This document shows positions 25,031 to 35,499 of a DNA stretch of 64,000 nt, piece by piece (the stretch's first letter is position 1; each line of letters begins with the position of its first letter). The stretch covers positions 26,444,698 through 26,508,697 of the forward strand of contig CAIIXF020000007.1 in NCBI GenBank assembly GCA_903813345.2, written 5' to 3'. The translations under genes were made by a program, and so were the position numbers. The stretch comes from Owenia fusiformis. Taxonomy: Eukaryota; Annelida; Polychaeta; Sabellida; Oweniidae. A model generated the notes under the pieces. The model had not been told where the DNA came from. It ran no database searches and saw nothing but the letters and a program-made list of their open reading frames with translations.

Positions 25031-28000
25031 CTATGCTATATTATTCAACAACAGCGAGTCCTCAAGGCGCTTAGGTAACTCTAACTGTTCAATAGTGTCC
25101 ACAACTCCCTTTCCTCCTCTCATAGAGCTGATGTGACGTCGTACTGCTAAGCTACATAGTCTCTCAAGAGGTTTCGGATTCTTCACTTCATGCTGCAGAA
25201 AACTATTCATTTCTGTATCCCGCATGATTTTCAAATTCCGTGGAAATTTCCGGAACTGCTTGTGCGTGAGAGTTGCCCCAGCATGCATCAGAAGCTTCAC
25301 AAGGTTTTTGCGGTTGTTGAAAATGGCCCAATATAAAGGTGTTGTATGCTGCCTGTAAAATGCATACATGAACGTTGTTAACATCTACATACTTTTAAAT
25401 TAATTTGCAAGTCTGAATACATGTATTTTCAGTATTTACACTTGGAAAAATGGATTGGCAAGGGGGCATGGTGGGGGAGTGGGAGAGAAAGTGTTATTGC
25501 TAAGGTGGGGTGGTAATGTGGGAATGACAGAGAAAATGGCAGGGAGATTGCTCAGGGGGGAGGTGATGTGGGAATGACAGAGGAAGTGGCAGGGAGATTG
25601 CTCAGGGGGGGGGTGATGTGGGAATGACAGAGGAAGTGGCAGAGAGAGTGCTAGGGGAGGGGAGTGATGTGGGAATGATAGAGGAAGTTGCAGAGAGTGC
25701 AAGGGGAGGGGACTGATGTGGGAATGACAGAGGAAGTAGCAGAGAGTGCTAGGAGAGGGGAGTGGAGTGGGAATGACAGAGAAAGTGGCAGAGAGAGTGC
25801 TAGGGGAGTGAAGTGGGAATGACAAAGGAAGCGGCAGAGAGAGTGCTAGGGGAGTGAAGTGGGAATGACAAAGGAAGCGGCAGAATGAGCGCTAGGGGAG
25901 TGAAGTGGGAATGACAGAGGAAGTTGCAGAGAGTGCTAGGGGAGGGGAGGGGAGTGGAGTGGGAATGACAGAGGAAGTGGCAGAGAGGGAGAGTGCTAGG
26001 GGAGGGGAGTGATGTGGGAATGACAGAGGAAGTGGCAGGGAGAGTACTAGGGAACTGATGTGGGAATGACAGAGGAAGTGGCAGGGAGAGTGCAAGGGGG
26101 AGTGATGTGGGAATGACAGAGGAAGTGGCAGAGAGAGTGCAAGGGGGAGTGATGTGGGAATGACAGAGGAAGTGGCAGGGAGAGTGCAAGGGGGAGTGAT
26201 GTGGGAATGGCAGAGAAAGTGGCAGGGAGAGTGCCAGGGGGAGTGATGTGGGAATGGCAGAGGAAGTGGCAGGGAGAGTGCCAGGGGGAGTGATGTGGGA
26301 ATGGCAGAGGAAGTGGCAGGGAGAGTGCCAGGGGGAGTGATGTGGGAATGGCAGAGGAAGTGGCAGGGAGAGTGCAAGGGGGAGTGATGTGGGAATGGCA
26401 GAGGAAGTGGCAGGGAGAGTGCCAGGGGGAGTGATGCGGGAATGGCAGAGGAAGTGGCAGGGAGAGTACTAGGGAACTGATGTGGGAATGACAGAGGAAG
26501 TGGCAGGGAGAGTGCAAGGGGGAGTGATGTGGGAATGACAGAGGAAGTGGCAGAGAGAGTGCAAGGGGGAGTGATGTGGGAATGACAGAGGAAGTGGCAG
26601 GGAGAGTGCAAGGGGGAGTGATGTGGGAATGGCAGAGGAAGTGGCAGGGAGAGTGCAAGGGGGAGTGATGTGGGAATGGCAGAGAAAGTGGCAGGGAGAG
26701 TGCCAGGGGGAGTGATGTGGGAATGGCAGAGGAAGTGGCAGGGAGAGTGCCAGGGGGAGTGATGTGGGAATGGCAGAGGAAGTGGCAGGGAGAGTGCCAC
26801 GGGGAGTGATGTGGGAATGGCAGAGGAAGTGGCAGGGAGAGTGCAAGGGGGAGTGATGTGGGAATGGCAGAGGAAGTGGCAGGGAGAGTGCCAGGGGGAG
26901 TGATGCGGGAATGGCAGAGGAAGTGGCAGGGAGAGTGCAAGGGGGAGTGATGTGGGAATGACAGAGGAAGTAAAATACAGCCTAAATTGTAACAGAGTGA
27001 CATTTAACATAGCAGATATTACCAGATGCTGCCAATATCTAGAGAGGTAAAGAACTGGTTCTTACCACCTAGTTTTCTGACGGATGCATTTACTTTTAAC
27101 AAGAGGTAGATGTTTGATTGGATTGTAGTATTATGAGTAAAAGTTAGTTTACTAGTTATAAGAATATATAGTTAAGTGTTAGATTTTGTTGAAAAACAAA
27201 AATCAGGTTTGAAATGGATGTGATTTGACCTTGAATCCACAAGAATTCACGTTTAGTGTAATTTTAATTCTTCTTGACTTCCTATCTCTGAGACCACCGG
27301 GAGACACTTTGGGCTATCAATGTAATTGAAGTTCAAATATTTCATAATAAAACTGGTTCTAACCTGTTCAAGTTAATGATAAGTATATTTGAAACTGATA
27401 AAATATGTCATTCCAGTTCAATTTGAATATGTAAGTTACAAAAGCCAATATACAGGTATATAACCATTCCACTCCCACTGGTGGATCCCCCTTGGGTAGG
27501 CCCGGAAAAGATTTTTTTGGGCCTCAATTAGTGAGCTTTTTGGGGGATTACTTGACCTTTTTAGGCCTTATTTTTTAATTTTAGGCCAAATTATCAAAAA
27601 TGAGCCTTAAATTTTCAAAATTTGGGTTTTGAGGGCCCAAAGTTTTTTCTGATCAAGTACAGAATTTTTTCTGACTTAAAATGTGGGTCCCCCTTGTTAG
27701 CTTCTGGATCCACCAATGACTCCACTAAATGGATTTTAGTGGCCTAGCTATGTATTTAGTCAGATTCTCAACTCACTACCTATGTTTTTGGTGAAATAAA
27801 GTATGACATGTTATTTCAACTTTTATTGAATGACTCATTAGCATAAATGTTATGTTTTTAAAGGTAATAAATTAAAATATTGAAAACTCCATCATTGCTC
27901 AAAAGTAGTGACTTACATCAAAAAATTGGGAGATTATTCATATACAAATTTCTCTAAAGATCACCCCTCCCCACCCCCCCCCCTTCCCCCCTTGACATCA

Positions 28001-30046
28001 TTTTAAATAACAAGAAAATATATGGGAGATGTGAGACAGAATGGTTGCATATCATAATCTTAATTGTTAACAAGGATCTTGTTTTTTGTCAGTTTTCTGA
28101 GGAAAATTCACATTTAAATGTACTTTCGCTTATCACTTATTTCAAGGTGACTTGTAAGTTTACGTAAACTGTTATCAACTACAAGATTGTACCCTTGAAA
28201 TACTTGGTCAGATATTAGTTCCACAGTTCAAAGTGCAACATTATCATATAATGGCACACTATGTAGGTATTTAGACACACACCCTCATTTCACTTCATAA
28301 GCGTATACCAGCATATGTGTAAAAAGTCCTAGTAGGTGACTACCCCTCCCTCCCATGCAAACAATATATTGCTCACTACCGGACCATCCATTTCGAACAC
28401 TGTATTGCTGACTACTGATCCCATCCCCTCTGAACATAATATTGCTGACTACCCCTCCCTCAACTGTAAACACAATATTGCTGACTACAGGTCCATCCCC
28501 TGCGAACACAATATTACTGACTATCTCTCCCTTTCATGTGAACACAATATCACACGCTCCCCATGACAAGTAAATTGACATAATAGTCGTTTCATCAGTA
28601 CCTGAAATCCGCTATATTTGGGTCTGCTCCTTCACGTATAAGAAGTGACGACCGTCTCTCAGCCCCGAAATAAACACCCGTTGCTAGGGCTGTTTCGCCA
28701 TTATTGTCCTGGAGATTCAATAGGGCACCACCTTTAATTAACTCCTTTGTTAATTTCACTGTGCCATCTTTCCTTACAGCAAGCATTAACGGTGTAACTT
28801 TGTTAACGTCAATACAGGCGTTGAGATCACTATAGTGTTTTATGAACAAGATCACCATAGCAAGGTCACGCTCAGAAACTGCATAATGCAATGGCGTGTA
28901 ACACTCAATGGATTTACGATTTTTCTGCGCCCCATATTGGATTAGAGTCTCAGCTATGATACAGTTGCCTGATAGAGCTGCTAAGTGTAATGGAGCGTAT
29001 CCATGTTGGTTTAACTCATTTAAAGCTATACTGGCCATCTGAATATCACTTTCCTCATACATATCAATATCCTTAATGACCTCTTTGGGAAATCTTTCAA
29101 TCACTCGTCCTTTCACTGTTATATAAGACGGTTCTCTTTTCTTTTTCTCTGTTATTTCACTGTCGCTCTCCATTACTATTTCTGACTCGGTACAACCAGT
29201 GAAAAGATTCTTCTGCAAGTCACATGTGTTAGCACAACCAGGTCCTAGTAACCCGTACTGAAAGTTGTTTACACCATGTGAATTAAGGACATTCTTATCT
29301 ACTGTAAACCTGTTATCATTATTTAAACTGTCATACCCTCGAGTACAACCTTTGTGCTCAAACACGTCCTTGACACAAATAACCTTTGATTGTTTGAGAA
29401 TCAATTTGAGCACTTGTAAGTTTCTTTTTAAAATCGTAGCGTGTAATGAGTTGTTTCCTTTTACATCCTTATGGCAAATATCAGCTCCAGCGTCTAACAA
29501 CAGCTGTAAAGTTGTAGGAGGTATTGCATCAGTTTTAATAGCCATCAAAAGAGGCGTGTCTTTGTTGTTGTCTGGTTTATTGATTAGCATCCTTATTTCA
29601 TCAGGAGATATATGTTTTATGAGTTGGTTTAGCTCAATAAACAATTTTCTCTCAATACAATAATGAATAATGTTTCCATTGACAGGTGTCATTGGTAAGT
29701 TGAGATTCATACCATTTTTCAGCAAATATGATAAAGCTGGGAATTGGTGATATTGAATGGCAAGAAGAAAGGCTGGCTTTCCATTGATACATTGATTAAA
29801 ATTCATTTTCAGTTTGTTAAGGATTTTCAACTGGTTTATGTCACCTTTAATAATGGCACTTTGTAGCATGAGACTCCTGTCAATGGTTGTGTCATTTTCG
29901 GCATATTTGTGTCCTTTAATTTCAAGGTTTCTTTCGAGTTCTCTGAGGGGCCCTATATCATCAACTGATTGTTTTTCATCCTCGCAATTGTGACCATTGC
30001 GTAAATGGGTAAAGTCAAACCCAAGTATATTGTTTGTTTCATCCAT
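25031..30046 (-). CDS. Ankyrin repeat and SOCS box (ASB-type) protein
   Basis: Two coding exons on the minus strand, 30046-28602 and 25352-25031, join in phase 2 to give 588 aa. The open frame runs 12 bases further upstream, but only through a TTG; the first ATG after an in-frame TAA is at 30046, with a good AAAATGG context. Ankyrin repeats fill the N-terminal third (TPLLMAIKTDAI, NSLHATILKRN) and the stretch before the C-terminus (APLHLAALSGN, TPLHYAVSERD, TPLMLAVRKDG, TTPLYWAIFNN), separated by an acidic/basic linker of about 100 aa. The last about 50 aa form a SOCS box: the BC-box core PLERLCSLAV and the downstream LELPKRLEDSLL. ASB proteins use the ankyrins to hold a substrate and the SOCS box to bind Elongin B/C and Cullin-5, giving an E3 ubiquitin ligase. 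The Cullin box reads LELP rather than the usual LPLP. I cannot assign a specific ASB number. An acceptor at 30132 opens the start-codon exon. Confidence 0.88.
25445..26972. repeat. 47-bp purine-rich minisatellite, about 32 copies, in ASB intron
   Basis: A G/A-rich unit (GGGGGAGTGATGTGGGAATG then GCAGAGGAAGTGGCAGGGAG plus AGTGCMA) repeats with a 47-bp step, regular from about 26100 to 26960 and more diverged before. A higher-order copy is visible: the AGGGAACTGATGTGG variant recurs 420 bp apart (26052 and 26472), nine units. Because 47 is not a multiple of 3 and the unit has no stop on the minus strand, long open frames appear in all three minus frames; these are not genes. The array sits about 90 bp before the acceptor of the last ASB exon and reads as pyrimidine in the transcript. 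Confidence 0.92.
27476..27722. repeat. Dispersed 'GGCGGAT ... AGGCC' repeat in the ASB intron
   Basis: It is bounded by CACTGGTGGATCC on the left and GGATCCACCAATG on the right (inverted). The interior is AGGCC/GGCCT-rich and matches the copies at 42388-42650 and 52718-52915. No coding capacity. Confidence 0.55.
28330..28560. repeat. Diverged tandem repeat, about 38-bp unit, in the ASB intron
   Basis: The phrase AACACAATATTGCTGACTAC, followed by a CCCCTCCCTC or GGTCCATCCCCT segment, recurs about six times with substitutions and small indels. It lies just 3' of the first ASB coding exon (donor at 28601). Confidence 0.7.
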
Positions 30047-30131
30047 TTTGTTTTCCAATTGTTGATTTTCTAATTAATCAAAAATAGCCTGCATAAAAGT
30101 CATTCTCTGGCTTGAACCCAAGGACAGGTGT
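30047..30131 (-). other. 5'UTR of the ASB start-codon exon, with a 9-codon upstream ORF
   Basis: TTTTATTTCAG ends at 30132 (minus strand), so this exon begins at 30131 and at least one more non-coding exon lies at higher coordinates. An upstream ATG at 30103 opens a 9-codon frame ending at TAA 30076-30074, in the same frame as the main start and 27 bases before it. It could dampen translation. Confidence 0.55.
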
Positions 30132-31006
30132 CTGAAATAAAAACAACATTTTCGTTAATGACATGTTTAATCTGATACACTTATAAAAAAAATGCCAAGT
30201 CAAAGTATAAAAACACTTGAGTATATTGTTATCATTTTTAGTGCTTGACCACCCAATCTATAGGCAGTCTAAATTTTATAGGTATCTCATAGAAATTTAG
30301 TTTGTTAAGAATTCTTTAAAAGGGTTTCAAATAGGGAGTGGGTTTAACCCTTCATAACACTGTTTGGCAGATGTCATTGTATGGTTTATACATCAAAGTA
30401 ATATGAATCCCAGGTCAGCCTGTATTCCATCATTTTTTTAATCAAGCATCAGGTTGCATTGAAAATAAGGTTAGTATTAACATCTAAAATATGTCCTTGG
30501 ATAAAAGTACAAAACAATTTTTCACTCGGTCATTAACTTTTATATTAAATTTATTGCAGTCTTATTCATATAAATTGTTTAGGCAGAACCAATCAAAACA
30601 GTTGTCACAGGCACACCTCCTACAATCATCTCAAAGTAAAAAACATACTGTAAAACTAATTATTTTTTCAGTTTATAAGTCTGGCATAAAATTCCAGGTA
30701 TCAGAGGTATTAGTTCATTCATTAATTCAAAGGGGAGAGGTTATCAATTAATATTGTACATCCACTCCTTGTATTTTGTCTTTCAAAGAGAGAGGTTATC
30801 AAACAATTGTCTCCTCATATTTTGTCCTTTAAAGGGAGAGTTTATCAACCGAGTGTACCCCCTCCTTGTATTTCCCCTTTTAAAGAAACAGGTTATCAAT
30901 TGATTGTACCCTACTCCTTGTATTTTGTCTTTAAAGGGGGAGATTATCAAACAATTGTACCCCCTCCTTGTATCTCCTCTTTTAAAGAAACAAGTTATCA
31001 ATAGAG

Positions 31007-31853
31007 TAGTTTCTAGTGTTGTCGCGATTAATCGATACATCGCGATATACATCGCCAAAGCTGATTCTGGCGATGCATCGATGTCTGATCCAATGTTTTC
31101 TGATATTCTTTCGCTTTAAAACTGTTTTAGCTAGTCGAGATGAACCATTAATCTAAAAAAATTACTTTACTTTCATTTCACCCTTACTAGAAGTCCCCGG
31201 ATGTACCGGATGTTCGGTATTTTAGTGCATTAGCGTTCGGTATTTCAGTGCACTTTTCTCGGACTTTTTCTCGATGTACATCGCGATGTGCATCGATGTT
31301 TACTACTGAAAATTGCCGATGCATCAATGTACGGTCGATTATGGCACATCGCGACAACACTAGTAGTTTCTAAATAGCTATAAAATCTCGCTAAATCTCG
31401 TTTTTTCATGAGATTTTTAGAGATAGGCACTTTTTACCTGTAATGACTTACTTTTCTTTATTTTTGATAGCATATTTGAATTCAGTGACAAGTTTTCTCC
31501 AATGATAAGTTTGATTTACACAGTTATGTCATTTAAATCATTTTCCATGACATTTAAAAAAAATTGGGCCAAATCTCCATTGGTGCAATGCTAAGATTCA
31601 TTAAAACCTTGGCTTATTCGTATGACAACCAACATTTTCATGTTTAATCACAATATGTACATTAACAGTATCATCCGATAGTATGCCATTCGAGTTTCAG
31701 ACAGATTCAACCAACACTTTTTGACAAATCATGAAATTAAGTGACTATTGCAAGTTTCTAGCATTGAACTGAATGGAGGAGTGGCCCAAGAAAATCAAAG
31801 ACAAACAAGGGTGACATCTATTATGTCAGCATAATTCAGCTATTTAGAAACTA
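31007..31853. mobile_element. Outer MITE with TAGTTTCTAAATAGCT ends, inserted in the minisatellite
   Basis: The left terminal sequence is TAGTTTC (31007-31013), continuing as TAAATAGCT (31371-31379) once the inner MITE and one copy of its target duplication are removed. The right end is AGCTATTTAGAAACTA (31838-31853), its perfect inverse. Its net length is about 490 bp. No coding capacity. Confidence 0.75.
31014..31362. mobile_element. Inner hAT-type MITE, 349 bp
   Basis: Ends TAGTGTTGTCGCGAT and ATCGCGACAACACTA are perfect inverted repeats, and the element is flanked by the 8-bp duplication GTAGTTTC (31006-31013 and 31363-31370). This is the hAT signature. The interior is rich in ATCGATG-type motifs. 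It interrupts the terminal repeat of the outer MITE and so is younger than it. Confidence 0.88.
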
Positions 31854-32524
31854 TACAATTGATTGTATCCTACTCCTTGTATTTTGTCTTTAAAGGGGGG
31901 AGATTATCAAACAATTGTACCCCCTCCTTGTATTTCCTCTTTTAAAGAGAGTGGTTATCAACTGATTGTACCCAATCCTTGTATTTCCTCTTGTAAAGGG
32001 AGAGGTTATCAGTTGATTGTTCACTTACTTATATTTCCTCTTTTAAAAAGAGAGAGGTTATCAACTGATTGCACCCCCTTCCATGTATTTCCTCATTTAA
32101 AGGGGAGATATTATCAATCAAGTACCATCCAGGGCACTGAAAATATTTTCTATTTTAGTAAATAAGAAGCCCACTAAATAAGACATCTGATTCTATTTAA
32201 GGGTCTTTAGTAAAGATTTGCACTAAATACTTATTACTTTGTGGATTAATCTTCACTTCAGCTAATAGATGATGAGACCTGATTTAGAAGACATGCAATT
32301 TTCAATAAATTTAGATAAATGATCCATGATTGATATTAATTACTGAATTACAAAAGTAGAATATTGATTTAAGGATTTCAACTGCCAATATCTCGAATTA
32401 GTATTGGAATACCCTGATACTCAATCAAAGAACCATAATACTCTAACTACTACAAATGATTCTACTGCTTTGAAGATCTTAATGACCTCAAATGTTACTT
32501 TCATGGACTTTATTGGAGTATCAG

Positions 32525-33105
32525 GCCCATAGCCAAGGGGGTTCAGGGGGTTGCAAGCAAACCCGTCCTCATAGCCAAAAAAACTCTTTAAATATCATGG
32601 ATTTTAGTGCATCATTCTGAGCACTTTTAAAGCAATCTCGGGCCATTTTGGGCCTAAATCAGGGGGAGATTTCCCAAAGATGACCTATCATATTGGCACG
32701 TTCAAAAACAAATTTTATAAACAGGCCTCAATTTGTGTTGAAATGGATCTCCAAATGTTCACTGTATTTTTATGAGTATTCTCTACAAGTATGGATCAAG
32801 TAACTTCAATAGTATTACGGTAGGTTTGAAATGATGATGTTGAACTGATGTTAATGCCATTCCCAAATTTAACTTTGCGCATCACTGAGAGAGCACATGC
32901 TCATGATTGTTCACGTGATCACATCCTGCAATTTGATTGGAGATGATGCGGGAGATGATGTAATGGGGAAACCCCGAATACGATAGAATATGAAAGAATT
33001 GTGGGAGCTACTCACTTCTTCTGGGCCTAAATGGTCAAAACTGAACCCCCCTGGAATTTAAAAAAAGATCATCACCCTTACCAAAAGCTGGCTACGGGAC
33101 TGAGT
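32525..33105. repeat. Dispersed 'ATCTTTCAAAATCATGCAG' family, diverged and interrupted copy
   Basis: It begins GGCCCATAGCCAAGGGGG, carries a diverged core (ACTCTTTAAATATCATGG, CATTCTGAGCACTTTTAAAG, GGGCCATTTTGGGCC) and ends AAGCTGGCTACGGGACTGAG. A segment of about 350 bp between 32660 and 33010 has no counterpart in other copies and is probably a later insertion. Confidence 0.5.
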
Positions 33106-33473
33106 TTGAATGTGAAAAAAATGAAAGAATTTTATGTTATTTTAAGAGTGTAGATAATCTAACTTTCTGTGAAGGGTACATCTCATCTAGAATTCGAACA
33201 CCTTAGTTTCTTGCCGAGTACCAAGATATATCCCTTGCAAAATAATTAATGGCATCCACCAAATGTAACTTATTTTATATCTTTATGAAATGTATTTGCA
33301 TTTTTGGACTATTTGATATTAACATACATGTACATCATTCAGTGAGATCAACTATATTCTAAAATAACTGAACATGTATTTTTAATTAAAAGAAAATGTT
33401 GTAAAATCAAGGAGCCTAATTGCAAGAACCGATAAATAGAATATCAATGTTGCGATAGGTCTGTATCATCTCA

Positions 33474-33545
33474 GCGGGATAGCTCAGTGGGAGAGCATTA
33501 TTCTATTATTCATGGCGAGCACAGGTGGGGGTAAACTTCTGACGG
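33474..33545 (+). repeat. tRNA-like head (tRNA pseudogene or SINE remnant)
   Basis: GCGGGATAGCTCAGTGGGAG followed by AGC is a textbook tRNA acceptor/D-arm with an intact RNA polymerase III A box. No standard anticodon stem-loop follows, and no clear B box (GGTTCRANTCC) is present; GCACAGGTGGGGGTAAAC may be its decayed form. It is therefore not a functional tRNA gene but a tRNA-derived relic. Confidence 0.5.
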
Positions 33546-34639
33546 CATCTCCAAGAGTTAAGATTCAGATACTACCAACAATCAGGTATTTAATGTTTAG
33601 ATCTTTTATTTTGCACACACGTTTAGAAAGTTAACTTTAACTTTAAAATAAATTGTAATGGTAAAGTTACATGTATGATTAGATCACTGAAAAAAACAAA
33701 GAAACCTTAGGATATATGCAAGTGCTGTACATTTTATCAGTGAAGCTGAACATTTACATATTTTTAGGACATCTTTCATTGAGATACATTTAAAAGAAGA
33801 TAAAACAATCATTGGCAGTTTCTCGCATTGCATACATAAATCAAAATCTAAGGCTCTGAAAATATAAATAGTTCGTCAAATTGGTTTTATACCATGAAAA
33901 TCAGTGTGGTACACTTACAAGATTTTAACAAGATTGACCAAGAGGTGATCGAGATCATGGAGGGAAAACATACAACATTCAGCAACTATCTAAACATATG
34001 TCAGCCTCAGGCAGGGACCAGGTAAATAATGTACTAAATCTTAGCATGGGACAGTTTCCCAAACTGACCCTTTCAAAAAATGAATGAAATTTTTTTGTCA
34101 ATTTTTACATTGATAGTAATTTTCGTGAATCATTGTGCCAAGGTTTAATTTGACGATGCAAGTTTGAATCCAATCGAAACCACGACCAGTCGTTTTCTGG
34201 ACGAGTGCTCACTGAGAGATTGTGGTCAGGAGTGACCAATTGCATCACCTGTTTCAATATTTTCTTTATTGAGTTTACTATTCCCTTGGCCTATACTAAC
34301 AATAATCAATATTCTAAGCTATAGGCCAGGTTATTTCCCAAATCTGAAGTGGTACAGTGCTGGTATATATTAATTGATCAGTCGTTTAATTGGCATATTT
34401 TCTTGAATTTTAACATTTAATGTCCCAAACTCCCACAAACTGCAGAAAAGTATACCCCATAAATCATATTTACCAAAATGAGTATCTCCAAGGCTTCACA
34501 CCAGCGTATGCATAATGCATTTGTCACGAGTTTGAGCTGAAATTTCGCCAAAATGAAGTAGGCTAAGGGTAGTCTCTGCCAGGTTTGTTTATTGTGGTAA
34601 GCTTGTAAGTGCTCAGAAGCAAATAATTCACGTGCGCAA

Positions 34640-34790
34640 AATAATCAAATAATCTAATTGGTCTAAACTTTGCTGCACATGCGCACAATGTGTGCCATGT
34701 TTTTTTCTAGTGATTTCGTTTCGTTTCATGGAGTTTGCGTTTCAGTGTAACTTCCGCAAAAATGGCGGACCATGGACAGAATTAACAGGT
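34640..34790 (+). promoter_or_regulatory. Promoter-like block with CACGTG, CCAAT, NRF1-like and YY1-like motifs
   Basis: The block contains CACGTGCGC (about 34632), an inverted CCAAT box (ATTGGT, about 34659), CACATGCGCAC resembling an NRF1 site (about 34676) and AAAATGGCGGACC resembling a YY1 start-site motif (about 34760). It ends in AACAG|GTAAAA at 34790, a possible donor. It may start an upstream untranslated exon of CETN3, whose coding exon has its own acceptor at 38494, or may be shared with the divergent ASB gene. Direction and target are inferences. Confidence 0.4.
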
Positions 34791-35499
34791 AAAATCACTT
34801 CGAAATTTCAAGAGAACTTTTTACCTATAATAGCAAAACTTTTGTTTTATTTGTGCATTCTATCTATCAGATAAGAGTTTCAGGGGTATGTAGGCAAATT
34901 CATTTTAGTAGGAACACTCTGTTTAGTTTGAAAACGCACCCTATATTATTATATATCAGCACTGTAGATATCCAAGTGTCCTGTCAAATCTTGATACCGT
35001 CATTTTTCATAAAGAACCACTGAACTTTTAACGATTGTAAAAGTAAATATAGCTTACATACCTTCTTCTACTAAAACAATAAAACTTGTACACTTAGTCT
35101 TCTAATATTCAAGAGTATTCGCATAATAAGATCGCTGAGTAACATCGGGCTAAAAAAGTAAAAAGCACTTGTTTCCTGTCGTAAGTGAATACGTGGTTGG
35201 GATGTCGTAATAAATGAAAAGGTTTATTGTGATTTTCACAAAGACATGATAAATTATAATTTTGTTGTAGGTTTTATTTGATAGTATATAGATACTGAAG
35301 TCTCTTTGAAGTAGATTGATTGAATACTGTTTTGATTTGATTTTTAATTACGACAAACACAACTGCTTGTTGACTCTAACCGCCATTTGTGGTTCTTGTG
35401 CCATGCTCACCTACACGGGAATTTTAAAAATGCAAATACAAGTGTATCATTCGTATCACCCACACGGGAAATTTGAAATGTAATTTACGAGTGCATTAT

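Larger units (their letters stand above)
30725..32115. repeat. 50-55 bp minisatellite split by an inserted element
   Basis: Units of the form GAGAGGTTATCAATTGATTG, TACCCCCTCCTTGTATTTCC, TCTTTTAAAG are tandem at 30725-31005 (about 5 copies) and resume at 31856-32115 (about 5 copies). The intervening 850 bp is a pair of nested MITEs. The two halves share unit sequence and orientation, so one array was split. Confidence 0.85.
30132..34639. other. Intergenic region upstream of the ASB gene
   Basis: No coding exon with family resemblance was found. It contains a minisatellite split by nested MITEs (30725-32115), an old repeat (32525-33105) and a tRNA-like head (33474-33545), all listed. The upstream non-coding exon(s) of the ASB gene should lie here or slightly beyond. 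Confidence 0.5.

Noticed and set aside
25436-27010. Open frames of up to 372 codons on the minus strand
   Set aside because: They are produced by the stop-free 47-bp minisatellite in all three frames and sit inside the ASB intron.
29265-29663. 132-codon plus-strand open frame
   Set aside because: It is the antisense shadow of the first ASB coding exon.
33474-33545. Functional tRNA gene
   Set aside because: No anticodon stem-loop, no clear B box and no acceptor-stem complement could be found after the intact 5' half.
33894-34025. 43-codon plus-strand ORF (starts MKISVVHLQDFN) that looks amino-acid balanced
   Set aside because: Its composition is protein-like, but it is short, has no recognisable relative and no partner exons that I could identify.
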